NCBI GenBank assembly: GCA_964498605.1
Contig: CAZCHK010000039.1
Coordinates: forward strand, 1 to 20,490
Source: JBGQAS01 sp964498605
GTDB taxonomy: Bacteria; Chloroflexota; Anaerolineae; Anaerolineales; Anaerolineaceae
Length of the DNA: 20,490 nt
Direction of reading: 5' to 3'
Position numbers and translations under genes: made by a program. Positions 14,786 through 20,490 of the stretch are shown here, piece after piece. The notes under the pieces were generated by a model. The model did no database searches. It was not told where the DNA came from and saw only the letters and a list, made by a program, of their open reading frames with translations. Positions within the stretch are counted from its first letter, which is position 1, and each line of letters begins with the position of its first letter.

Positions 14786-16284
14786 TTGATGGTCTCCATG
14801 ATCCCGGTAGATACATTTTCCCCCACGGACAATCCCGACCGAATTTCGATCTTGAAATCGTTAGCGATGCCGACTTCAACGATCCGCAATTCAAGCACTC
14901 CATCGACCAAAACGAAAACCCCGTATTGGTTGTCGCCAATTTCCCTGATCGCCTCGACCGGAACCAGAATCGCGTTGTCTGCCCTGGCGCCAATGACCTC
15001 AACAGAGGCAGCCGTGCCGGAAGGCAGATCCTGCCCGACAGAATCGATGAGTGTGATATAACATCGCACGAGTTTGCTGCCGCCTCCGCTGACCAGTCCT
15101 GGCGTCACTTCGGTGACAGTGCCTCGAAAAACCTCTTCCGGTAGTATGTCAAAGACGATTTCCGCCTGGTTGCCAGTTTTAATGACCCCCCAATCGTACT
15201 CATCAAAGTATGCCTCGACATAATAAGGCTGGCTGATATCAGAAATGGTCAGCGCAACGGTGGAGTTGTTCACTGCGTCACCCACCCTGATCTGGAGGTC
15301 CATAACAGTTCCGTTGAACGGTGCTGTGAGGTTTACAGCATCCAGCTGCTCCAAGGCGCTGTTCAATGAATTTTTTGCATTGAGCAGTTTCACCAAGTTC
15401 TCCCCCGTCGCGTCCTCCGGGATATCTTCTCCTTGAACGGCCTTGAGGTACGTATCCAATTCATCCACAGCTGCTCGCGCCAGATCGTAATTCGCCTTTG
15501 CCAGGGAAATGGCATCCTGCGTGGGTTTATTCACCACGGGCCACGTATTTCCATTTGAATCCGTGTAGTACACAACTGTCTCAACACCGGTGCGCTGATT
15601 TACTTCAGTTTGCGTGAACATCTCAGGCACGTACTCGGATTCCCATGTGCTCCAGGCGTACTGAAGGGACTGTTGACTCTGAGCCAGCTTTTCCGCGGCT
15701 GCTTCCACTGCGTTTTCTGCCGCCTCTGAAGGATTTGCAGAGGATTTTTCACGCGCTGCCAGCAGCGCCTTTTCATCCTCCCCGACGATCACCTGCCACC
15801 TGAAAACCGTGGGACTGATCAAGTATTCCAGAGAGGACTGCGCGGACGAGAGATCGCTTTTCGCGTTCTGCAAAGATTTTTCAACAGCGGCGATGGCACT
15901 CGGGCTGGTCATGTTGAGGTAAGTTAATCGAGCGGATGTGTATGCGTCCTGAGCGGTTGAAGGATCCAAAACAGCCAGCAGGTCACCCTTTTCCACCATA
16001 TCGCCCACCTGCACATTCACACTCACAACCTCCCCGCTGGTTCCAAAAGAAATATTTCTTTCATTTTTGGATACCAGGGTTCCAGAACCGCTGGCCGAAA
16101 TAACGATGCTTCCCTGCGTTGCCACTGCGTATTTGACTTCTGAAGATGGAGTCGCAGAGGATTCAGGTTTGTTAGACAAAAGAAAGAATACCGCTGTTCC
16201 CAGGCCCATCACCAGCATGGATGGAATCAACCACTTCAAGACCCTGGGCAGCTTCTGATAGCATATTTGCAATTTTCCAGCCAT
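14782..16284 (-). CDS. HlyD/MacA-type membrane-fusion protein
   Basis: Adaptor of 500 aa. N-terminal anchor helix about 15-37, then barrel-sandwich (lipoyl-like) half-motifs at about 82-107 (GEVVSVNVQVGDMVEKGDLLAVL) and 318-340 (LTAPFNGTVMDLQIRVGDAV). Between them is a long helical hairpin (about 112-317), and beta-barrel and membrane-proximal domains follow. It is longer than typical MacA (~370 aa). The extra length is in the hairpin, including a Gly/Thr/Tyr-rich, beta-like segment (about 212-256) near the hairpin turn. It is the first gene of the pump unit, and AAGGAGA lies eight bases before the ATG. Confidence 0.9.
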   Translation of the reverse strand: MAGKLQICYQKLPRVLKWLIPSMLVMGLGTAVFFLLSNKPESSATPSSEVKYAVATQGSIVISASGSGTLVSKNERNISFGTSGEVVSVNVQVGDMVEKGDLLAVLDPSTAQDAYTSARLTYLNMTSPSAIAAVEKSLQNAKSDLSSAQSSLEYLISPTVFRWQVIVGEDEKALLAAREKSSANPSEAAENAVEAAAEKLAQSQQSLQYAWSTWESEYVPEMFTQTEVNQRTGVETVVYYTDSNGNTWPVVNKPTQDAISLAKANYDLARAAVDELDTYLKAVQGEDIPEDATGENLVKLLNAKNSLNSALEQLDAVNLTAPFNGTVMDLQIRVGDAVNNSTVALTISDISQPYYVEAYFDEYDWGVIKTGNQAEIVFDILPEEVFRGTVTEVTPGLVSGGGSKLVRCYITLIDSVGQDLPSGTAASVEVIGARADNAILVPVEAIREIGDNQYGVFVLVDGVLELRIVEVGIANDFKIEIRSGLSVGENVSTGIMETIK

Positions 16285-16292
16285 GGACGATC

Positions 16293-16315
16293 TCTCCTTA
16301 TCAGTGATAGGTAGA
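16293..16315 (-). promoter_or_regulatory. tetO-like palindrome overlapping the pump ribosome site
   Basis: Arms TCTCCTTATCA and TGATAGGTAGA around a central G pair in 9 of 11 positions. The core TATCAGTGATA equals the core of class tetO2 operators, and 16 of 19 bases match the full tetO2 site. It lies just upstream of the membrane-fusion gene and includes its Shine-Dalgarno, so a bound repressor would block the leader. A chance match is possible. Confidence 0.35.
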
Positions 16316-16629
16316 GTCTACATAGCCCATATGAAGCGCATGTGGGCAAATTGTGAAGAAAGTGTGTGGAAAAGACGGCTGTAACCGCAGAAGCAGCTTG
16401 CCCATTGGTTGTGATCCACCGGGTTATTTAATAATTGTGAAGTCCTAGAAGCTCACAGCCAGCGCAAGACAACTTAGAATTAATGACAGCAATCTCGCCC
16501 ATGAATCCGCGGGGTCCAAAAATATGATTTCCTGTCAACCGGACCGTGATTGACCTTCATAATTTTTTTATCGAATCTCGAGGATCCTGCGAAAAGGAAA
16601 GGAAACAAATATTCCGCGACAAGAATGGC

Positions 16630-16661
16630 CGCAGCCAATGCTGAATAGGACATTGGCTGCG
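16630..16661. repeat. Inverted repeat (11-bp hairpin)
   Basis: Arms CGCAGCCAATG and CATTGGCTGCG are perfect complements around a ten-base loop. No T run follows on either strand, so it is not a standard intrinsic terminator. It may be an RNA hairpin in the TetR 3' region, a protein site, or part of an unrecognised small RNA. Confidence 0.6.
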
Positions 16662-16677
16662 CGCAGGTCTGAAAATC

Positions 16678-16716
16678 AAAAAAACGGTCGGCGGGTAGCA
16701 ATCCAAAACCTGCCCG
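16678..16716 (-). terminator. Weak possible terminator downstream of the TetR gene
   Basis: On the minus strand CGGGCAG (16710-16716) pairs with CTACCCG (16692-16698) in 6 of 7 positions, followed seven bases later by T7 (A run 16678-16684). The gap between stem and T run makes it weak. It lies about 100 bases after the TetR stop. Confidence 0.25.
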
Positions 16717-16819
16717 ATGATCAGATCGATCCAGGCTGCGTTCCAATTGTGAAGATGTTTCCAGGCATTCCTGATGCGGGGTGAACGAATTGATCGAAAA
16801 AGTGGCACGGTCAAAAAAC

Positions 16820-17434
16820 TTACCGCGCCGCGTCCTGCGTCGCAATGAGCTGGTTTAGCATCTCTCCAAGCAATTCCTTGATGGACTGCTTTTCCAGTAC
16901 CGAGTGGGAGATCTGGCCTTCCAGCAGCAAGCAGGTGAAACCATGCACCATGCTCCAAATGCTGACAGCCAAAACGTCAACCTCACCCCGCTTCAATAAT
17001 CCATTCTTTTGACCGTCGCGAACCAGGTCCACGACGAGCTGAAAGGTCCGATGGGATATATCCACAAAATCCGGAAAAGCCCGTTCGTTTTCCAGCGCTC
17101 CTGAAAAAATGACTTTGAAAAAATCGGCGTCCTTCCGGGCAAACTGCACGTAAGCCCACCCGACTTCCACCAACTGTTTTTTGGTGTCACCCTGGAATTT
17201 CTCACCTGCCGCCCTGATCTGCTGATGCAGCTGTTCAAATCCGCGCGTTGAAATGGCGGCGATCAGCTCCTGCTTATCGTTGAAGTGGGCGTACGGCGCG
17301 GAATGGCTCACGCCCGCTTTCATGGCGGCCTTGCGCAGGCTGAATCCACGCGATCCTTCCTTGGCAAGTATTTCGACTCCCGCTTTGATGATAGCATTTT
17401 TCAGGTCACCATGGTGGTAGGCTGCTTTTCTCAT
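16820..17434 (-). CDS. TetR-family regulator with WHG-type C-terminal domain
   Basis: Regulator of 204 aa. The N-terminal helix-turn-helix domain (about 8-55) begins YHHGDLKNAI and has FSLRKAAMKAGVSHSAPYAHF (31-51), the pattern of the subfamily with a WHG (TetR_C_13) ligand domain; AYVQFARKDADFFKVIFSG near 95-113 is part of that domain. It diverges from the aldolase operon and shares a perfect palindrome with it, so it very probably represses both directions until an inducer from the pathway binds. No Shine-Dalgarno is visible before the ATG. The predicted transcription start coincides with the ATG, suggesting a leaderless message. Confidence 0.9.
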   Translation of the reverse strand: MRKAAYHHGDLKNAIIKAGVEILAKEGSRGFSLRKAAMKAGVSHSAPYAHFNDKQELIAAISTRGFEQLHQQIRAAGEKFQGDTKKQLVEVGWAYVQFARKDADFFKVIFSGALENERAFPDFVDISHRTFQLVVDLVRDGQKNGLLKRGEVDVLAVSIWSMVHGFTCLLLEGQISHSVLEKQSIKELLGEMLNQLIATQDAAR

Positions 17435-17440
17435 AAGACA

Positions 17441-17469
17441 AGCATACCCACGAATCTTGACATTGTCAA
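17441..17469 (-). promoter_or_regulatory. Promoter of the TetR gene (leaderless transcript predicted)
   Basis: On the minus strand, -35 TTGACA (17464-17469, inside the palindrome), 17-bp spacer, -10 TATGCT (17441-17446). Six bases separate the -10 from the TetR ATG (17432-17434), which puts the transcription start at the A of the start codon. Confidence 0.6.
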
Positions 17470-17473
17470 GATT
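17453..17473. promoter_or_regulatory. Perfect 21-bp palindromic operator
   Basis: Arms AATCTTGACA and TGTCAAGATT around one T are exact reverse complements. Each arm contains a TTGACA that serves as the -35 hexamer for one of the two divergent promoters. The site is the obvious binding site for the adjacent TetR-family protein, and one dimer (or dimer pair) would shut both promoters at once. Confidence 0.85.
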
Positions 17474-17485
17474 GTTTTCTATAAT
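17457..17485 (+). promoter_or_regulatory. Consensus sigma-70 promoter of the aldolase operon
   Basis: TTGACA (17457-17462), 17-bp spacer, TATAAT (17480-17485): a full match to the housekeeping consensus in both hexamers and spacing. The predicted start near 17492 leaves a leader of about 22 bases before the ATG, containing AAAGGA. Such a strong promoter fits control by a tight repressor. Confidence 0.85.
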
Positions 17486-17513
17486 CTTCGTATCTCAAAG
17501 CAAAGGATGATGC

Positions 17514-18185
17514 ATGAATGAATACTTGCGCATGAAAGAATTGATCGTTGCCACCTCGCAGAACCTGGTCCGCAGCGGTTTACTGGTCGCGACTGGCGGA
17601 AACGTGTCAACCCGCTCGGAAGACGGCCTGGCTTTCGCGATCACCCCCTCCAATTTCGATTACATGAAAATGTCCGCTGGTGATGTGTGCATCCTTGATC
17701 TGGATATGTGCAAAATAGAGGGAGAGTGGAAACCTTCAGTCGAATCAGGAATGCACGCAGCGATCTACAAGGTTCGCCCTGATGTGCACGCCATCGTTCA
17801 CACCCACCAGATCTATACCAGCACGCTGGCAATTGTGAATAAGTCCATTCCCAGCCTGTTTGATGAACAGGTCCGATTTTTGGGGAAAGAGGTCAAAGTC
17901 ATCCCCTACGCTCCTTCAGGAACCAGCATGCTGCGCGACACGATTGCCCGTCATGTCCAGGATCACAACAACGCTTACATGATGCGAAATCACGGAGCGC
18001 TCGTGTTTGGAACAGACATGGAACGGGCAGTATTGAACGCGCAGCTGCTGGAAAAGTGCGCCCTGACGTACCTGCTGGCACTGAACACCGAGCAGAAGAT
18101 ATCCAGGATCCCCACGCTGGTCAGAGAAATCGCCTTCCAAAAGTTGAGAAGTGACCAGAAAAAATTCAACGGCTCGAAAGGATGA
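17514..18185 (+). CDS. Class II aldolase/adducin-family protein (FucA/AraD-like)
   Basis: Protein of 223 aa, the usual size for L-fuculose-1-phosphate aldolase-type enzymes, which split phosphorylated ketoses into DHAP (or glycolaldehyde phosphate) and an aldehyde through a Zn-bound enediolate. All key residues are seen: GGNVSTR (28-34, phosphate loop), TPSNFDY (44-50), catalytic-type acid E77 in SVESGMH, and zinc ligands H96, H98 (VHTHQ) and H160 (RNHGAL). AAAGGA precedes ATG 17514. It is the first gene of the operon. The substrate is unknown: related folds also act as 4-epimerases or decarboxylases, but the E77-type acid favours an aldolase. Confidence 0.9.
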   Translation: MNEYLRMKELIVATSQNLVRSGLLVATGGNVSTRSEDGLAFAITPSNFDYMKMSAGDVCILDLDMCKIEGEWKPSVESGMHAAIYKVRPDVHAIVHTHQIYTSTLAIVNKSIPSLFDEQVRFLGKEVKVIPYAPSGTSMLRDTIARHVQDHNNAYMMRNHGALVFGTDMERAVLNAQLLEKCALTYLLALNTEQKISRIPTLVREIAFQKLRSDQKKFNGSKG

Positions 18186-18191
18186 ATCCAG

Positions 18192-19646
18192 ATGAACACG
18201 ACCCATCCGTATGCCATTTCGGAGTATCCCGATGTCGACCTGGTGTATGCCCAGCTTGCTGAACTTATCAACCAACCTTTGCGTCCCATCAAGCGCGAAA
18301 AATATCAGGAGGTGCTGGCATATTTCGATACGAAATGCGTGACCTCCCACCGCCTTACCGATGAAGCCAAAAAACTCATCCCCGGCGGCGTCCAGCACAA
18401 CCTGGCTTTCAATCATCCTTTCCCCATCGCGATCGAAAAAGCTGAGGGAGCATATCTCTGGGACGTCGATGGGAACAAATACATCGATTTCCTTCAGGCA
18501 GGCGGTCCCACCGTTCTTGGAAGCAACTACACACCGGTCAGGGATAAAGTGATCGAGATGCTCCAGACATGCGGCCCGATCACAGGCTTGTTCCACGAGT
18601 ATGAGCTCAAACTGGCTGAGCTGATTCATCGCTTCATGCCGTCCGTCGAGATGTTCCGCATGCTTGGCAGTGGCACGGAAAGCGTCATGGCAGCCATCCG
18701 CGCCGCAAGGACTTTTACCGCCAAAAAGAAGATCATCAAAGCTGGAGGCGCTTATCACGGCTGGTCGGATTCCATGGTCTATGGATTGCACATCCCCGGC
18801 ACACACCGGCTGGAATCCAAAGGCATCCCCGCTGGCGCTACAGCAAACACCCAGGAATTCTATCCAACAGACCTTGGCATGCTCAAGCGCATGCTCATCG
18901 CCAATCTTGCCCTGGGTGGAACGGCCGCGGTGATCGTTGAGCCGGTGGGACCTGAATCGGGCACTCGGCCGGTACCCTTTGAGTACAACCGGCGCATCCG
19001 CGAATTATGTGACGAGTTTAAAGCCCTGCTGATTTTTGACGAAGTTGTCACTGGTTTCCGTCTGGGCATGGGTGGAGCGCAGGGATATTTTGGCGTAAAA
19101 CCTGACCTGACCATCTTCGGCAAATGTGTCACCGGCGGGTATCCCATGGCAGGCGGCGTTGGCGGGCGGGCTGAAGTGATCCAGCGGTTCGCGCCCGGTA
19201 TCGGCGGCACCGGTGAACGAGCTTATATCGGCGGGACGCTCTCGGCCAACCCGCTTTCATGCGTGGCTGGTTACCATGCTTTGCTTGAAATGGAACGAAC
19301 GAATGCTCCTGTCATCGCGGGAAAAGCCGGTGATCGGTTGACCAGGGGCCTGCAGACCATCATCAAGAAGTACACCCTTCCTTTTGTCGCCTTCAATCAG
19401 GGTTCCATCTGCCACCTTGAAACCTCCGGTGTAATGCTGTTGGATTTCAGGAAGATCATGAAACTGGCAAAAGAGCTGAAACCTCGCAAGCACATGATGG
19501 AGGAGATGGGAGCCGCATACATGGCCAACGGGCTGATCACCCTGGCCGGCAGCCGGATGTACACGTCCATGGCCGACACGGATGAGATCATCGATGAGGC
19601 TCTGTCGCGCTTTGAGGTCATCCTGTCCAGTGTTGAAGGCATATAA
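18192..19646 (+). CDS. Class III PLP aminotransferase, glutamate-1-semialdehyde aminomutase-like
   Basis: Fold-type I PLP enzyme of 484 aa. Visible: GSGTE (159-163, phosphate binding), YHG (188-190, ring stacking), DEVVTGFR (283-290, D283 to the pyridine nitrogen) and the Schiff-base lysine K311 (IFGKCVTGGYPMAGG). The C-terminus has the YIGGTLSANPLSC pattern. It resembles GSA aminomutases but carries about 50 extra N-terminal residues, and no haem-synthesis gene is near. It is therefore more likely an aminotransferase or aminomutase of the sugar pathway in this operon. It starts six bases after the aldolase stop. Confidence 0.88.
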   Translation: MNTTHPYAISEYPDVDLVYAQLAELINQPLRPIKREKYQEVLAYFDTKCVTSHRLTDEAKKLIPGGVQHNLAFNHPFPIAIEKAEGAYLWDVDGNKYIDFLQAGGPTVLGSNYTPVRDKVIEMLQTCGPITGLFHEYELKLAELIHRFMPSVEMFRMLGSGTESVMAAIRAARTFTAKKKIIKAGGAYHGWSDSMVYGLHIPGTHRLESKGIPAGATANTQEFYPTDLGMLKRMLIANLALGGTAAVIVEPVGPESGTRPVPFEYNRRIRELCDEFKALLIFDEVVTGFRLGMGGAQGYFGVKPDLTIFGKCVTGGYPMAGGVGGRAEVIQRFAPGIGGTGERAYIGGTLSANPLSCVAGYHALLEMERTNAPVIAGKAGDRLTRGLQTIIKKYTLPFVAFNQGSICHLETSGVMLLDFRKIMKLAKELKPRKHMMEEMGAAYMANGLITLAGSRMYTSMADTDEIIDEALSRFEVILSSVEGI

Positions 19647-19671
19647 ATTCAAAAAAAGTGAGATGAGAACG

Positions 19672-20490
19672 ATGCGAAAAGAACCTGTCATCCTCGCGGT
19701 AGATCTGGGTACATCCTCCATGAAAGTCGCTCTGGTCACCATTCCAGGAAAAGTGCTCGGCTGGGAATCGGAACCTATCCAGCTGATCCTCACACCCGAC
19801 GGGGGTTCCGAACAGTCACCCGATGAATGGTGGCAGGCATTTCTCACTGCCAGCCGCCGGCTGATCCTGAACAACCAGGACAAAGCCCAGGTAAAAGCCA
19901 TTTGCTGCTCGACGCAGGGGGAAGGCACGGTCCCTGTCGACGAAACCGGCAACCCCCTGATGAACTGCATCCTGTGGATGGACATGCGGGGTGCGGCCTC
20001 TCTTAAAAAGCAGTTCAAAGGATTGATCAACCTGACAGGAGCAAGCCTGCGTGATACGTTGCGCTGGATCAGACTGACCGGCGGGATGCCATCCATGACC
20101 GGCAAGGACCCCGCCGCGCACATGCTCTTCATTCGCGACCAATACCCGGAGGTGTACGCGCGGACCTACAAGTTTCTCAATGTGCTGGATTACCTCAACC
20201 TGAAATTGACAGGTCTTTTCACCGCCACATTCGATTCGATCCTGACTTCATGGGTGACGGACAATCGCGATCCGGACAATATTCGCTACGACCCCCACCT
20301 GCTGAAATCTTCGGGCATCCACCCGGACAAATTTCCCCATATCGTTCCCTGCACCCAGGTCCTGGGATCGATCAAGCCCGAAGTCGCCAGATCACTGGGC
20401 TTATCTGCAGATGTACAGGTCGTCGCCGGCGCGATCGACAGCACTGCAGCAGCCATCGGCGCCGGTACCGTTGAGGAGAACGCGCTGCAC
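19672..20490 (+). CDS. FGGY-family carbohydrate kinase (partial, cut by window end)
   Basis: The frame is open from ATG 19672 to the window end (273 codons of an expected ~500). The N-terminal ATPase fold has the phosphate-1 motif VDLGTSSMKVAL (about 10-21), the FGGY STQGEG..PVD..GNPL..CILWMD.RG block (about 83-105) and, near the end, VVAGAIDSTAAAIGAGTV, the start of the second domain. FGGY kinases phosphorylate sugars, sugar acids or polyols, and the substrate cannot be read from sequence. ATG 19663 is an in-frame alternative, but GTGAG at 19658-19662 is better spaced for 19672. It lies 25 bases after the aminotransferase, completing a kinase-aldolase pair. Confidence 0.88.
   Translation, partial: MRKEPVILAVDLGTSSMKVALVTIPGKVLGWESEPIQLILTPDGGSEQSPDEWWQAFLTASRRLILNNQDKAQVKAICCSTQGEGTVPVDETGNPLMNCILWMDMRGAASLKKQFKGLINLTGASLRDTLRWIRLTGGMPSMTGKDPAAHMLFIRDQYPEVYARTYKFLNVLDYLNLKLTGLFTATFDSILTSWVTDNRDPDNIRYDPHLLKSSGIHPDKFPHIVPCTQVLGSIKPEVARSLGLSADVQVVAGAIDSTAAAIGAGTVEENALH

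Larger units (their letters stand above)
16285..16819. other. 535-base stretch without a convincing gene
   Basis: Lies between the pump operon and the TetR gene, both on the minus strand. Two short open frames here show no family pattern. What can be seen: the tetO-like palindrome (16293-16315); three copies of AATTGTGAAG on the plus strand (16349-16358, 16433-16442, 16745-16754); a direct pair TGTGAAG/TGTGTGG at 16352 and 16363 with 11-base spacing, as expected of an OmpR-type site; an 11-bp hairpin (16630-16661); and a weak hairpin plus T7 on the minus strand (16678-16716) that might end the TetR transcript. The pump promoter could not be placed with confidence. Confidence 0.6.

Noticed and set aside
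13412..15061. A 549-codon open frame on the plus strand across the pump genes
   Set aside because: It lies opposite the permease, ATPase and adaptor genes, all with complete family motifs. Its translation is His/Arg/Asp-rich with no recognisable domain, as expected from an antisense frame in GC-rich third positions.
16480..16958. Two overlapping minus-strand frames (121 and 133 codons) in and beside the gene-free stretch
   Set aside because: No family motif, unusual composition (Arg/Phe/Trp-rich), partial overlap with the TetR gene and no ribosome site. A decayed gene cannot be excluded but is not supported.
17916..18806. A 296-codon open frame on the minus strand
   Set aside because: Antisense to the aldolase and aminotransferase genes, which carry intact active sites; no family pattern in the antisense product.
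18192..19646. Assignment as hemL (glutamate-1-semialdehyde aminomutase of haem synthesis)
   Set aside because: The fold and active site fit, but the protein has an extra N-terminal segment and lies between an aldolase and a sugar kinase under a TetR-type regulator, not with haem genes.
19257..20132. A 291-codon open frame on the minus strand
   Set aside because: Antisense to the aminotransferase end and the kinase start; no recognisable motif.

Overview
The window reads as chromosomal DNA of moderate GC content from an anaerobe-like bacterium, most likely a member of the Chloroflexota (class Anaerolineae or a close relative). This is an inference from style rather than from a marker gene: two proteins end in long Pro/Thr-rich tails, the MurJ carries an LDAF.AANN.PD-type N-terminus, lipoproteins are common, and the accessory genes are typical of that group. 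No rRNA, tRNA, CRISPR array, insertion sequence or phage gene was seen. About 93% of the window is coding.

Layout. Bases 1-1496 (+): the tail of a Pro/Thr-rich protein followed directly by rimO. Bases 1556-5316 (-): a ZIP metal transporter, murJ (lipid II flippase, apparently starting at a non-standard AUA codon) and a membrane-anchored TPR protein, closed by an intrinsic terminator at 1506-1535. Bases 5317-5422: a divergent control region with a promoter in each direction and a near-consensus Fur/Zur box. Bases 5423-9106 (+): a zinc-uptake operon (Fur-family regulator, znuA, znuC, znuB) whose last gene overlaps a short RsmI-type methyltransferase. Bases 9170-9958 (+): a DUF2807-type lipoprotein with a regular 20-residue ladder. 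A perfect 11-bp hairpin at 9976-10001 separates it from the next, convergent operon.

Bases 10002-16284 (-): a compact six-gene unit transcribed in the order membrane-fusion protein, ABC ATPase, FtsX/MacB permease, Gly-rich lipoprotein, OmpR-type response regulator, histidine kinase. It looks like an efflux or envelope-stress pump carrying its own sensor system. Bases 16285-16819 hold no convincing gene but contain a tetO-like palindrome at the pump start, three copies of a 10-mer and an 11-bp hairpin.

Bases 16820-20490: a TetR-family regulator (-) diverges from a (+) operon of class II aldolase, class III (glutamate-1-semialdehyde aminomutase-like) aminotransferase and an FGGY sugar kinase cut by the window end. 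The two directions share a perfect 21-bp palindrome that supplies a TTGACA -35 element to each strand, each with a 17-bp spacer to its -10 element. This is the best candidate for an undescribed system: a dedicated catabolic pathway for an unknown (amino-)sugar or polyol under a dedicated repressor.
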